Assembly (NCBI GenBank): GCA_021234155.1
Contig: JAJEKV010000006.1
Span: 23,687,568-23,751,567, forward strand
Direction of reading: 5' to 3'
DNA length: 64,000 nucleotides
From: Isoetes taiwanensis
Lineage: Eukaryota > Streptophyta > Lycopodiopsida > Isoetales > Isoetaceae
In this document: positions 44,537-56,723 of the stretch, piece by piece
How positions within the stretch are numbered: position 1 is the stretch's first letter
Layout: each line of letters starts with the position of its first letter
Position numbers and translations under genes: made by a program
The notes under the pieces: generated by a model
Seen by the model: the letters and a program-made list of their open reading frames with translations, nothing else
Told to the model about the DNA's origin: nothing
The model's database searches: none

Positions 44537-44722
44537 TCAATCTGGGTACAAAGGAATATATCCATTGATGGTCCTCTCGCGAATTTGGAGGAGTTCACCA
44601 AGATTTGTATTTATCGCAGCGTGAGCATATAATAATTGACTGCCAGAATTCCGGCAAAGAAGAACAAAGCTATTGCCGTGAATAAAGACAGGAGAGTCTG
44701 CAAAGTTAGGAACCGATGTCAT
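44537..44722 (-). CDS. Unrecognised exon-like ORF, 61 aa
   Basis: The open frame reads SPVFIHGNSFVLLCRNSGSQ, then AINTNLGELLQIRERTINGY and a terminal IPLYPD stop. A splice acceptor (CTAACTTTGCAG) lies near its start, so it may be the last exon of a gene or gene fragment. The wording is reminiscent of kelch or F-box-associated repeats, without enough length to assign. Confidence 0.25.
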   Translation of the reverse strand: MTSVPNFADSPVFIHGNSFVLLCRNSGSQLLYAHAAINTNLGELLQIRERTINGYIPLYPD

Positions 44723-45588
44723 CAGCCCTCCACCTTTGTTGATCCATGGAGTGCATCATTCCAACAATGATGCTTTAAGCAATGCTACTTTTTAGATGAT
44801 TGTGGAAAGCTTCTAGCCGATTTTCGTGGAAATAAGACCATAGCCATAAAGAGGTTTGCGCGGATGCAATTAAGTATGGGATTGATTGTGATAATGGTGA
44901 CTTTCGTGCTTACTTAGATGACGACATTGATAGTAAAGTTGTTGATGTGTATGGAACACATATATAGGGCATTGAGACTTCCAAAACGATGCACAATGCA
45001 AAAGATAAAGTATACAGTGTTTTGAAGTGTTTATAGGTAATAAATTAAAAGGAGCCAAGAGATATCCAAGACCGTGGAGAGGAAGTGTGCTTCAACTATA
45101 AGGTCAAGGAGAATGATCAAAGTTCCAATTGTTCATCCGTGGCAAGAAGACAAAGGTAGCATATGCCCAAGGTGATACTAAGGTATGTGAATTGACTATA
45201 AGGCATATGAAGTTGAGAGATACTTTTTTGTCATACCTACATTTTAACAATTTAATGTGGCTGTTTTAAATCTATTTTGCTCTCCAACCAGGCTAATGGT
45301 AAAGGAGAATCATATAAGCAAAAAATATCAAGCAACTCCTCGATCATGGTCAATGTTTAAATGGTTTAACGTTTCTATTTTTTAGAGTTGCACAACCACA
45401 ACTACAAATTTGTCGAGCATCTCCAAGAAAAGCCATACTGCGGATTGTTAAACGTGCCTTTTCTCATCTAATGTATGTTACACATCCCTTTGCATGACCA
45501 TGAGTAAGATGAAGCTGCCAAAATATCAAGTTATGTCATCAAAGATGCATGCATGCAATGAAAAAACAAATTGCTGCAACTTGTTGCT
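44723..45588. other. Unassigned stretch
   Basis: A short plus-strand frame near 44859-44967 (IDCDNGDFRAYLDDDIDSKV) looks coding but ends in a stop and has no visible partner. Nothing else is recognised. Confidence 0.3.
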
Positions 45589-48500
45589 TTAGGCATTCTT
45601 TTTTGCAGCAAGCTTCATCATCTTCTTCTGGAGCAAAATCTTAGATGCTCGTACCTACACATTTTATTCCTGTAAAAGGCTTATAAATCAGAGTTAAAAC
45701 ACGAGTGGAATAAAACATAGGCAAATACCCTAGGCCATGCTTTATGGAGAAGAGGGAGTAAGTAGTAAGATGTTATTGGCTGTGTTAAAACCAATGGTGT
45801 TGATCCAGATATAATAAAATAACATTGTCCTTGTAACAATAGATCATTACTATGAAGAAAAACTGGGAAAGACTTCAATGAGGGGAAATTGCATTGAATA
45901 TCCAAACATTGCATTCCGATATAAGAAAACAGTACCTGTGCAAAGCATGAAATAGACTCAAAAATCCACTGACTCAACATAATGCAAAAAAATTATAACA
46001 TTTGCTTCAAAAATGTAACTCTAGAATATACTCATGATATATCTAATGCATGATAATTTGTAGTTGTTTGGAAAATTGAGCTAGTCAATCATAAGAATTC
46101 AGTTTGAAATAAATAGAGGTTCCATGCGGCACTTTGTAACACTGGCAACAGAAGCAGGAAATAATTGATTTGCGGCGAGTTAAATTCTGCCTTTAATATT
46201 TTAGATTCGTCAGCATTTAGATATTTCTACAATTACTTCTGAAAATTGGGACACAAGTTGATCTCCTTTACATCATTTGTTCATTATAAACTGGTCCATA
46301 GCTGTGTTCAGCATTATTTGAGAACAAAGCTTAATCAAATTGTTCCCAACCACATAAACATATGCGCTCACCACATGTGTGCATGTCGACATGCATACTT
46401 GAAATTGAAATTAGCATTTTGAACTTATAGAATCTATTTGTAAATAGGCAGTAGCTTGCACCCCTGCAACAATATGCTACGTGGAGGTGATTGCAATGGC
46501 AAACATTCAGAAGGATCTTCCACAAACCCCTCCATGCCAGTTGCAAAAATGTAACAATTATGCTGACGGTTAAACCAAATATCAAGGGAAAAAAGGCGAA
46601 GAGTAAGCTTACCAAGCCATTTGAAACAATCTGATACCATGGCAGAAAGTGCACTTCCGGATGCGTGTGCAAAATCAGCAAGCCACATACCTGCAAGAAC
46701 CGTTAATTGATACTATAATCGACAAAGAGAGCAAAGATGTCTAAACCGCCCAAAATGGCAAACCTCATTGGACGAATTATCTAAGCTATTGTTACAAATA
46801 TACAGCAAAGTAGATAACAATTTCCTGCCTAAGTATTTCTCAAAAGCTTCTTCATGATGAGATATAGAATTACCTCCAACAAAGCAGCCAAGAAGCTCGG
46901 ATGGGTGCAATCTGATTGTAAGTTATAAAAAACGTTTTGTCCTAAGCATATAAAATGAATCTAAATAAACCATGCGAAGCTAAACCAGCTAGAATGTCTT
47001 GGGGCCACTAGCTTTACCGCCAGCTTGAGTTGAACCATTCTTTATTTTGCATGTCTAACTATTCCCTCGAAGCACAATGTGCGCACCAACTATTAGATTC
47101 CTTGTAATAATTCAAAAAAAAAGGGACATTGATTAATGAGTGTATGTGAGACTCCTGAAATATTACAACAGTATTTAAGATGTTTTCCACTGCAGAAAAT
47201 CTGCATAATAAGCACTCTATACCGATATACATACAGATGTAAAATAAAGGCTTCGGACATGTCTTTTTGAGTCTTCACGCTTGCATAACCGAACACCGTT
47301 GTTAACGTAATACCTAAATTGCACACATAGAAGCATGCATACCGATATATTTTTAAAACTTTCATTCACAACAGATTAATCAGTTCTCAAATCCTCATTT
47401 TCTAGTCTGCCCTTTTCTAGAAATTCAGCAATTGAGAGAACTTTGACGCAAATTATTGTATGCTTCTGCATATGATGAATTCACCAATATAGCCCTTTCT
47501 GCATGTGCATGCACTTGCAAATGGAACACAAGTTTAAGTACTTAAGAAAAAAAAAAAAATAGATAGCAAAAAGAGATGTTATTAGGTGCAGAATCCAATA
47601 TCCGAATCACATTCTTGCTTGCATTCAAAACACGATTCTAAGACCTCAATAGCTTAACTACCATATGCTACCGTAAAAGCCGACAAGCGTTATTTTTCAA
47701 AGAACTCAACTTTCAATGCATGAGAAAAGCATCTTTGCACGCCTAGTTAAAACAATTAAAATATGACACGAATCCGCGTTGCTTCCTTATGTGCTTTCTT
47801 CCTTCCCCTCTGCTCTACCAGAGGATCCAGACCTTTTGTACACCTCTAAATCTCATTTAAGGGTGCTGTATGTTCTAATGCACATGTTTAATAATTAGGT
47901 AAAAATACATGTATAGAGGCAAAATTCTAAGACTTCGGCTTACCGGTTGTCGATAACTATTTGATTTACGATCTTCGTCAATATATTTTGCCCCTCTTGT
48001 ATCCTAAAATTGTGAAATCACTCCACACAATCAGCATGCAAATCATACTAAAGTAGCATTGCATGCAATGGAAAATTACCATCTGGGAAAGCATTTGTTG
48101 ATGAGACTGCAAAAGATTCAAATCTTTTTCAGAGACTGGCATTGAATTCAATTTCCAATACTCTATCAACATCGAGATGGAGAATACTAAACATTAAGCA
48201 ACTGATTCTTTGAAGTGACGGTTTAAAACAGAGAAACCAACAGCAATGGAAGGGAGAAAAGGCCGGTTCAAAGCCAGCGCAAAACCTAAGAAGCACAAAT
48301 GGATGCCGTACTTCATCTATCTTCACAAAAAAAGTTAAGATCTAAAATGAAACACAAATGCTGGAAGACAACGAACCCTGGCCAAGCCGGTTTTCTTATG
48401 GTTCCGCAATATCGTAAAAAGGCAACCAAGTTGATCTATCCGCAAAGACGCGTAGGGATAGAAAAAATGAAATGCGACGGTTTTCTTTCTAGTCCCCGAT

Positions 48501-48996
48501 TATGTAACCGCAAAGACGGTGGCAATGACAACCGTGAATTCAAGCCACTCCAAAATCATTCACAACGGCATGTTGACGAGGAAGATGGCAAAACTTAAAC
48601 TGGTTGGATCTTTACATTCGAATCAAAGACCGTAAGAAAAACAAAGACATAAGGATGATGCCGCCCCCCGCCCAAGAAACAAGGCATCTCTAAGCAGATA
48701 CTCATCTACCCATCAAGAACCCCGCAGAAAATAAGGGTTAATTCAGAGAACCAAGTAAAGAACCAAGTAAAGAACCTGGGTCAGAATCGCAATGCCGTGG
48801 GATTGAATGGGAAGAGCATACCGACCTTGAAGCTTAAAAGCATGGCAAAGCAAAGCAAGAGAATGAACAGAGGAAGCCGATCAATACATCCCTCGGCAAA
48901 TCGTATAAGGAAGAAGAAAGCATCCGCGCTTCGAGCTCCAATTTGTCGCCTTTTGTCTCGGGCCCAAACCGCCTCCCTCGTTGTGTTCTTATTCAT
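45589..48996 (-). CDS. Unrecognised multi-exon gene, small membrane protein candidate with C-terminal KKxx
   Basis: Exon 1 (48996-48826) starts at ATG, 57 codons, with a hydrophobic segment LPLFILLLCFAMLLSF, ending AAG|GTCGGT in phase 0. Exon 2 is a 27-nt microexon (48106-48080, SHQQMLSQM) between TTTTGCAG and GTAATT. Exon 3 (48003-47944) gives DTRGAKYIDEDRKSNSYRQP before GTAAGC. After an unresolved gap, three exons link in consistent phase: 46911-46874 (LHPSELLGCFVGG), 46690-46613 (MWLADFAHASGSALSAMVSD), 45935-45874 (TVFLYRNAMFGYSMQFPLIE; weak donor GTCTTT). The last, 45654-45589, ends KLAAKKNA. A terminal K-K-x-x is the dilysine signal for Golgi-to-ER retrieval of membrane proteins, so an ER protein is inferred. 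I cannot name the family; the splice model is by eye and one or more middle exons are missing. Confidence 0.42.
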
Positions 48997-49976
48997 CGAT
49001 TGAGCCGCCAGCCATCCGGGTCCGTAACATCCTCGATCCACAACGCAACCGACCGCATTTACAGGAACAAAGGGTTTTTAGCAAATATCAACATATAATC
49101 GAAGTATATTCCAAAGATATACCAAGATATCCCACAAACCCACATAAACGAGGGTTTGCCCCCCTAGGGGCAACCCAAAAATAGCCATGACCACAAAAGA
49201 AAAAGAATGTATTGCCTTGCGATTCAGAATTAAATTGAATTGATGTCTTTTTGTCATCCCAAGAGACCAAGAGGTCTATGAAATGCAAGAAAAAAGGCAC
49301 AATAAGCCCACCATTATATGCAGAATCAGAAGCCCATGTCCTAAAAGGGTTGGGGATGGGAACACCTTGACAGTTGTTAGCAGTGGATATATATAGGCTC
49401 ATTGATCAAGAACATCCATAATGGTTGCATCTGGATGGTTATGTTCATCTTGCATCTAGTTCGTTGTTTTATTCAATGTCTTTTGACTATTCTATTCTAT
49501 TCTATTTTAGACAAGATAGTTGACCGACAGGAGGGAGTTTGCTAGAGCAAAGGAAGGGGAATGCACGAATTCCTCAGCGAAAATCCTATATAAGGTATTA
49601 TCTGGGTTCTCTCCTTAGCACCGACAGTTTTGTCAAAGGGGTCTAGCCTTACGCTTGCTCCACCCAAAAGGGAATCAAAAATGATATTCATGCAAAAATC
49701 GACCAGGGTGTTTCACGAAAATCATACCAATTTTTCCAAGGGTCGTTGACTGTCCGAGCAGCATCTGTGCATGGAATTAGGTCAGGGGTTTTACTACTGC
49801 ATAGCCGTCCAACCCTAAAGCGGATATTTGGACTATTAGAAAATGGCATTCATGTATAATATCCTCCGTACTATTCTGCAAAAAAGGTATTTTTTACCCA
49901 TGTTAATAACTACGAAAAGTTACCAGCATTACTTCATACAGTTTAAGTTTAAGACAGTTGTCATCTATGCTAGAAC
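48997..49976. other. Intergenic stretch, putative promoter of the 45.6-49.0 kb gene
   Basis: It contains a stem-loop formed by GGGTTTGCC and GGCAACCC around CCCCTAGG at about 49152-49175. No gene is seen. Confidence 0.4.
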
Positions 49977-50744
49977 ATGCGTTTAAAATCACGTCCTAAA
50001 GTGGATAACCCATCTACTTTCTCAGATTGGAGGCCTATCTCATTAACCAATACCTCATATAAGATTTGTGCCAAGATAATTGCAAATAGAATCAAAATAT
50101 TTCTGCAGAAGAACATCTCTTTTTATCAGTCAGCCTTTCTGCCTAACAGATTTATTTTGGACAACTATATCACTGCTATGGAAGGTCTTCATTGGAATAG
50201 CATCTCCAAACAAAATTGTGTGCTTCTTAAACTTGATTTTAAGAGAGCTTTTGATACAGTGAGATGGGATTTTCTTGATCTTGCTCTATCTAAATTTGGG
50301 TTTCATCCTAAACTAAGGCTGCTGATTCATGGTTTGAATGTTTTTTCCCATTCTGCTGTCATTATTAATGGCTCCCCCTCTCAATTCTTTCCTTTATCTT
50401 GAGGAGTCAGACAAGGCTGCCCCCCTTACTTATTCCTGATAGTAGCTGAAATGCTTACAAGGGCTGTTCTTCACTTTAAGGAGCTTGGGATGATTAAGGG
50501 ACTTAAATTGCCTAATAGTGATGAGTCCCTAACTCTTTCTCAATATGCTGATGACACTTTTGCCTTTTTAGATGCTGATATCTCTAACATTGATTTCTTT
50601 CTTGACATTATCAATCAATTCTCAGCTGCTTCTGGGGTCCACCTAAATTTGGCTAAATGTGTGATCATTGGTGATAATATCCAGCCAAACTTTTATCTCA
50701 AAAGTACCTCAAGTTTAGCCCTTCACCAAGTTCAATCCAATTGA
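49977..50744 (+). pseudogene. LINE RT fragment, same family as 27.4-31.0 kb
   Basis: The translated blocks FSDWRPISLTNTSYKICAKI, YQSAFLPNRFILDNYITAME, LDFKRAFDTVRWDFLDLALS, GVRQGC, LSQYADDTFAFLDADIS and FSAASGVHLNLAKCVIIGDN align closely with the minus-strand LINE. A TGA (50400) and a small deletion after GVRQGC break the frame. Both ends are truncated: the 5' part begins inside the RT and the 3' end stops at about 50744, next to gypsy copy ii. This copy retains the ~12 residues lost from the other one. Confidence 0.8.
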
Positions 50745-50869
50745 TCTCAAAGTTCTCAAAAGAGGCGTATTTCATAATGGAACATACAACTTCACAAATT
50801 TAAGCTAAAACTGAAAAACACAAGCTCTAACTTGTAACCCATATGCTGTGAGTAATAATGGCATTGATA

Positions 50870-53570
50870 GCACAGGCCTTACCCTTGCTAAAGGACGCAC
50901 GCTTGCTAATGTTCATGCCACAATACGCGCTCAACGCCGTCAAGAAGTGCCTTCGACATGAAAGACTCCCTCACGCTCTCAGCCATATTCGAACATTGCT
51001 GCTGAAGTCGAACTCCTCAAGAAAGTCTCTGCGTCAATGTCTCAGACACCTGCCCCATTGGATCCTGCTGATCCTTTTGCTCATGTTCCTTTGGAACTAC
51101 AAGAGAAGCTTGCAAAAATTAAGATTCCACTCAGACTTGCTACAATCCTAAAGCTATGTCCTGCCCTCAAGGAACAGTTGTCGCTACTTACGGTTCTGGT
51201 TGATGCGGTAGCCACTTTTACACACAGGTGCACACTACTGTTGGAAATCAACAAATAAACTATGTACAGATTGATGGGGTTAGTGCTGTCAACCTCATCA
51301 CGGACAAACTTCGTCGACAACTGGGCATAACCCAACTTTATCGTGCCCTTATGACATTAAGCAAATAGCCACATCACGCAACCTCAAGGAGTCACTCCTC
51401 TTCTCCATATCAGTATTGATGATCTCAAATTCCCATTGGAATTTGGAAAGCTGGTGAGGATCCGGGCGATTATGAGATGCTGGTTGGATGCCCTTTCCTC
51501 CGACAAGCAAAAAGCGTTCACTACTGGGCTACTAATCAACTCGTCATCACCGACGGCACATTGAATGCCATGATGGATCTTGAAACTAGTCAACTTATCT
51601 TTGTTGAACACGTTGAACCATCCCTCTCTGATAGTGATTCGGAGGAGCTTCAAAACACCTATCACGTTCAAGCTCCTGCAGCTGGTTTCCCTTTGTCTTC
51701 CTACCCCGAGTATGTTGATCCTTGGGGCGATATGAGTCTAGATCAAGACCACGTTGTGACCACCTTGCTGGATCCTTATCTTGCGCCTTGCAATCGCATT
51801 TAGCATGTCGACATTTTTCCTGACGAAGACACTCCTCAATGCACTGTTGATGTAGCTGCCGTCATGAAACAGCCCTTAATCGACGCCTCTCAGCAGCCTC
51901 TATTTTTTCCTACTCAGAGTGCTGAACCACCAGTCGTATTTCAACCTCCTGCCCACACCATCACGGACACAGAAGTCATCCCACATATTCAAACTCTAGA
52001 AGTTGAAGTAATTGATCTAGGAGACAACCAACCCATCCAGTTGGCTGCTAATCTCCCACAAACATTTAAAGCTCGTGCTCTCTGCCTCTTCAAGAAATTC
52101 AAATACATCTTTGCGTGAAGTTACAAAGACCTAAGAGGTATCAAGAAAGAATTAGGGAAACTTACCATTCCCACCAAACCAGATGCATGCCCAATCTAGC
52201 AACGATAGTACCGGTTCAACCCCAATTATCGTGACCGTGTCAAAGCAGAAATAGATAAACTTATGGCTTCTGGATTGATTTATGCGATCAAACATTCAGA
52301 GTGGGTAAGCCCAATTGTTATTGCTCTCAAGCATAATGGCAAAATATGTGTTCGCGTGGATTATCGAAAGTTAAATATGGCCACAGAACGTGATCATTTT
52401 CCGCTACCCTTTACAAATCAAATTCTTGAAGAAGTAGCAGGCCACGAGATGTACTCCTTCATGGATGGTTTCTCTGGCTATAATCAAATTTCTATCGAAG
52501 CTGAAGACCAGTTGAAGACCACATTCATCATGCCGTAGGGCACTTTTGCCTACAAAGTGGTGCCCTTTGGATTATCCAACTCTCCCTCTACTTTTCAACG
52601 CATTATGCTCTCTGTTTTTTAAGATTACATGAAAGATAATGCCTTTTTGTAAGTTTTCCAGGATGATTTTTCAGCTTATAGCTCCATGGATAATCATCTT
52701 GACAAATTGGAGTTAGTTTTTCAAAAATGTGATGAATCTGGTTTTAGTCTGAATCCAGAAAAGTGCACTTTTTGTGTCACTCAAGGTCTCCTTCTTGGCC
52801 ATGTTGTCAGTAAAAATGGCATTACCACGGACCCTGCAAAAATCAGTTGCGTGCTTAAAGCACAAGCATCTTCGAACATGAAGGAAACATGCTCATTCTT
52901 AAGTAAGGTAAATTATTATGCAACCTTCATTTCAGGACTCGCTGCCATTGCAGATTCCATTCATAAACTCACGGGTGATGAGTCCTCTTGGGCTTGGAAT
53001 CCCCAAGTGGATGCAACATTCCAAAAAATAAAGGTTTTGCTTACTCAAGCTCATGTTCTTGTTCCACCTCAATGGGACAAACCCTTTCATGTTCATGTTG
53101 ATGTCTCCGCCTTTGCCATTGGTGCTGTTCTTTCACAAGAATATGATTCCCACACTGACAAGCCCATTCGATATGCCAGCAGGAAACACAATCCTGCCGA
53201 GAAAAATTATTCTGCCACGGAACAAGAGGCGCTTGGGCTCATCTTCTGTGTACAAAGGTTCCGTCATTATTTGTTGGGTAGCAAAATCAAGTTTTTTGTT
53301 GATCATCAAGCTCTCCACTATCTGATCAACAAAACCACGTCCACGGAACGCATTGCTTGTTGGGTACTGCTTCTTCAAGAGTTTGCACTCTTTGAAATCA
53401 TTCATAAGGCTGGTAAATCACATGTTGTGCCTGATTGCCTTTCACGCATTCACACGGATGACCCATCCACGGGTGTTTCGGATGCCTTTCCTGATGCACA
53501 ACTCTTCTTGGCCACGGCAGTGCCCCATTGGTTTCACGACTATCAGCAATATCTGCTCTCTAGTGCATTC
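50870..53570 (+). pseudogene. Ty3/gypsy gag end, protease, RT and RNase H (copy ii)
   Basis: In order: a gag C-terminal part (51037-51258, SQTPAPLDPADPFAHVPLEL); a protease-like stretch (YVQIDGVSAVNLITDKLRRQ, catalytic motif changed to D-G-V-S); a variable linker with LVGCPFLRQ; RT (SGLIYAIKHSEWVSPIVIAL, CVRVDYRKLNMATERDHFPL, FMDGFSGYNQI, VVPFGLSNSPSTFQRIM, VFQDDFSAYS); and RNase H (HVHVDVSAFAIGAVLSQEYD, YSATEQEALGLIFCVQRFRH, FVDHQAL). Five or more stops interrupt it. No integrase follows: the frame runs straight into the duplicated ORF3 segment at 53579, so integrase and the antisense ORF have been deleted. Same family as copies i and iii. Confidence 0.85.
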
Positions 53571-53733
53571 CCGTGCATCCCATCAGACCGTCCATTCCAG
53601 TTCATCTCCACCCTTGATTCACTCTCAGTTGGCTTTTTGGGATCTAACCAAAATTTTGAGTTCCGGAAACCTTCTCTCATCCACGCTGCCATCTGGCACT
53701 ACCAATGGTTCAGATTCCTCTTTTGCAGCTGCC

Positions 53734-53740
53734 TATAAAA
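53734..53740 (+). promoter_or_regulatory. TATA box of ORF3, copy ii
   Basis: TATAAAA, exactly 93 bp before the ATG at 53827, as in copy iii. The sequence from here to the ATG is nearly identical in the two copies. Confidence 0.5.
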
Positions 53741-53826
53741 ATCTCGCTTGAACAGACGTGAACCCTAAAGCTTCTACAACTTTTTGCTCTTCGTCTTTCG
53801 CCTCCATCACTCCTTCGTCAATCGCC

Positions 53827-54771
53827 ATGGCTGCCTCTCCAGAGCTCCCTACTCTTCAGGCCACAGCGCCTATGGATCCTTCGCTCTTTGAATGAGTTAT
53901 ATTTTCCACTGCCACTGTTCATGACCCTCTTGAACGCCAATCGAGAAGTTGCTGAAAGGGCGGGGTTCTTCGAATTCTCCAAACAAGAACTCCATGTTTC
54001 TAATCCGACTCAACTCCGGCAGTTTGTCGCCCATCTAATCAAGATTGATGCAGGCTCCCAAACAATCGTCGATAATACCAGAATCACTCTCCACCAAGGT
54101 CTCTTGACCCAGGTATTTCAATTACTCGTCGCACTCTTCGTTGAATTGGGCTGCTTTGCAGGACTATGATGTTACAGTTTATGGTCAAACTCCATATGCG
54201 GCCACAACACACAAGCTCACGAATATTGCCAAGCCCCATGAAGCTTTCGTTAAGTTTTTGTGGCGGAAGTTTTATGGAACTCCATCAAAAATACCCACAT
54301 CAACAAACACTTATTCCACATGGCCATTGCCACTATTTACTCCACACGTTTTGTCGATTGGCCTCAAATTATGTTTCAGCGTCTCCTCCATGAAGTGGAT
54401 CGCCTCATCAATCTCCAGATTCCGGCCTTGAATCTGTTATGGGTGCCCATTTCCAGGCAATCATCAACCACTGCCTTCCAGAATCCAGTCATATATCAAC
54501 CAGGAATCGGGAAGCTGCCTCTCAAGCTTCAAGTCACACGTCTTCAGTTATCCCTGCCATTCTGAAACTTCAAGAAGAAACATCTCGTCCACGTCCTAAC
54601 ACACAACCATCCCCACGCCCACAAGGACCACGCCGCAATCCAGTTATAAATGTTCCTTCCTCTCAGTCCACTCACGTTGACGATTCCAACTCCCAGCAAG
54701 TCTCGCAAAACATCACTCATATCATTCCGCAAGTCTATCCTGGCATATCCTCGGGCATTATCTGGAGATGA
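53827..54771 (+). pseudogene. Gypsy-family ORF3, longest copy (ii), broken
   Basis: It starts ATGGCTGCCTCT (MAASPELPTLQATAPMD). A TGA after 22 codons replaces the TCA of copy iii; the frame then shifts to 53888-54169 (AERAGFFEFSKQELHVSNPT, RQFVAHLIKIDAGSQTI). Next comes YDVTVYGQTPYAATTHKLTN with AFVKFLWRKF (54165-54275), then HMAIATIYSTRFVDWPQIMF with QRLLHEVDRLINLQIPALN, and finally a Ser/Pro/Arg-rich tail (TSRPRPNTQPSPRPQGPRRN). The central WRKF...AIATIY pattern loosely recalls the plant-transposon-protein domain of Athila-type elements. The function is unknown. It lies downstream of pol, the position of env-like or extra ORFs in Athila and Tat elements. Confidence 0.55.
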
Positions 54772-55972
54772 GGTGTTAGGGGCACGTATTGACAAGTGTG
54801 GTTTCCACCTTAGAGATTTCTGTGCTACGTAGAGAGCTTAGCTGGCTCAAGGATGTTTGTTGTGGTAAACAGGTAGCAGCGTCACCTCTCACGACATTAA
54901 TCCCTAATAGTTAGGCAATTATATAATTGATGTAATCCGCCAAGAGGTTGAAATTCCAATGAAGTTTTAAGGGTTGCTACACTAGATCTTTAAGCCAAAA
55001 TCTTACCTAGAAGCTTCTAGCCTCGTGCTGGTTTAAATGGGCACAGTTTGTTGTATACCTAGATTTGTGGCTACACGAAAAGGATGCATATAGAATTGGT
55101 TATAACATGGTTGGGCACACATAAAAAGGTAGTGATGTTTGAAACAAACTTCCATGTGTTCTAGTGCATGGATATGAAGGACAAAGCGAGCCACCACAAA
55201 TCTTATCCGAGAAAAAGGATGAGGGTATGATCCTATATGGGCCCTAGCCTTTTAAGGTTATTCTATGAAGAATTGTGACACACTTGTCAACAAATCTTTG
55301 TTGGTTAGTTTTCCCAGGCTAGGCTCGAATTGAGATACAAAAAATTAGATTACTTTTTGCATGCAAGGAAAAAATGGATAGGAAATGTAAAAACTAGTGT
55401 ATTCAAATATTAGGATATAAAACATCTAGCATCCACTAACATATAACAACCACCACTATGGTTATGTGAATGGGGTCGAATTTAGTGGCCCATCTAATTG
55501 GGGAAAATCTCGCCTTGTGTTTGGTCTTACAAGAGGAAAACTCATCTCGCCCACTTTTTAAGCTTATTTTACGATTTTTTTTCGAAAATTCTTAAGGATA
55601 GCCGGATTTTTGGGTGTAAAACCCCAGTGTCTGGAGCTTCAAAGCCCAAGGTAGTGACACGAGGAGTCACCATGTGATCTTGAGTTTTTTAAATCTCGGG
55701 TCTGTGACCTGATGGGGCCAGAGGGGTTAGGTCACCCTCATGTGACCTAACAAGAAGACATAGTTAACTTAATATAGATAATAGTAAAAGAATTGCATGG
55801 CTTTGTCTGTCACAAATGTGTGACAGTTAATCCCACTGCCACGTCGAGCTCTATTCTGAAAGCAAAACTCGCCACTTTTAGCAATCTGTGTATCATTCCC
55901 TTGCGCCATATCTTGTTGTACAAGAATCTTCGACCTGATTCCTTTGTTTTTGCCTGCTCCGACCATAAACTA

Positions 55973-56296
55973 CCAAGAGCGTGTTTATCAATTACAACAC
56001 TTAGATGAGCTTCACATGGATGCTTATCTTCGAGTTCTTGCTGGACAACAATTAAGGAAATCTTGGTATGACAAACACATCAAAATAAAAACATTCAAGG
56101 AAGGAGATTTAGTTCTTCTTTATGATTCCAGGTATAAAAGTTTCCAGGGAAGCTGAAATTTCGGTGGCTTGGCAATTCTTAAAGTGGTGCAGCCAAGTGT
56201 GTTTCAACGACAGAATTAGGGGGCACTCCATTACCCACTCTGGTTAATGGCTTTCGCCTTAAACCTTTTTACACAGACGAAACAAACACAATTCCA
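55973..56296 (+). pseudogene. Ty3/gypsy integrase C-terminal end (copy iii)
   Basis: It begins ERVYQLQHLDELHMDAYLRV, then KSWYDKHIKIKTFKEGDLVL with LYDSRYKSFQG, the conserved C-terminal end of plant gypsy integrases, and after a frame break NGFRLKPFY. The catalytic core is missing; the fragment starts exactly where duplicate A ends. It is followed by the antisense ORF, so the family's gene order is pol, antisense ORF, ORF3. Confidence 0.8.
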
Positions 56297-56436
56297 TAAA
56301 CAGAGACGCATGAGTGAGTACAAACACTTACTTATATTAAAAAAAAGCCAAGGATTACAACAAAATTTGGGCCTCGCCTTTACTTAATCGCCAAGGGCTC
56401 CACCCTATATACAAAATCCTACTTTAAAAAACATGG

Positions 56437-56676
56437 CTACTGCGCATTCGGAGTAGTGCAGGCCCTCAGGATCATATAGGCGGCCTGGTCAGGATCATAG
56501 CGGAGGTGCAGGATAACATCCTGATAATTAGACATGGGATCCGGGTTATCAGCGGACCCGGACAGCCAGCCATCCATAGGGATGCCGCAATTCTCCATTT
56601 TCGAGAGGTCGAGATCATTCATCTTGCAGGTAATCCACTCCAGACAGTTCTTCGACATAGTGTTGATCAAATCCAT
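56437..56676 (-). CDS. Antisense ORF of the gypsy family, intact copy (iii)
   Basis: Minus-strand ORF of 79 codons from ATG 56676 (MDLINTMSKNCLEWITCKMN) through MENCGIPMDGWLSG and LHLRYDPDQAAYMILRACTT to a stop at 56437; the open frame extends a further 27 codons upstream without ATG. The broken copy at 14640-14845 shares the start Met position, NCLEW, GIPMD, LR-x-x-P-x-Q and ILRACT, with mostly synonymous codon changes, which indicates selection at the protein level while the family was active. The protein is small, acidic and cysteine-containing; no known domain. Antisense ORFs between pol and the 3' LTR are known in Tat-lineage elements (Grande, RIRE2), but I cannot tell whether this one is related. 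Confidence 0.6.
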   Translation of the reverse strand: MDLINTMSKNCLEWITCKMNDLDLSKMENCGIPMDGWLSGSADNPDPMSNYQDVILHLRYDPDQAAYMILRACTTPNAQ

Positions 56677-56715
56677 CACTGCAACTTGTGTGCTCTTGCT
56701 TCGACCCTTGCTCGA

Positions 56716-56723
56716 CTTATTTA
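56716..56723 (-). promoter_or_regulatory. TATA-like box of the antisense ORF, copy iii
   Basis: TAAATAAG on the minus strand, 40 bp from the ATG at 56676, aligned with TATATAAG in copy i. A CCAAT motif (56754-56758) and a TGACGTG element (56771-56777) lie in the shared divergent intergenic region. Confidence 0.45.

Larger units (their letters stand above)
53579..55972 (+). repeat. Duplicated gypsy ORF3-plus-3' segment, copy A
   Basis: Direct duplicate of 56970-59443 with high identity. Shared are the TATA box, leader, ORF3 start, a 54945-55480 block (GAGGTTGAAATTCCAATG onward) and a 55484-55665 block. A has about 645 bp (54299-54944) missing from B and about 170 bp near 55665-55840 missing from B, and it keeps the empty target site TTTAGTGGCCC (55479-55490) of the transposon found in B. 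The last ~1 kb may be the family's LTR. Confidence 0.85.
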
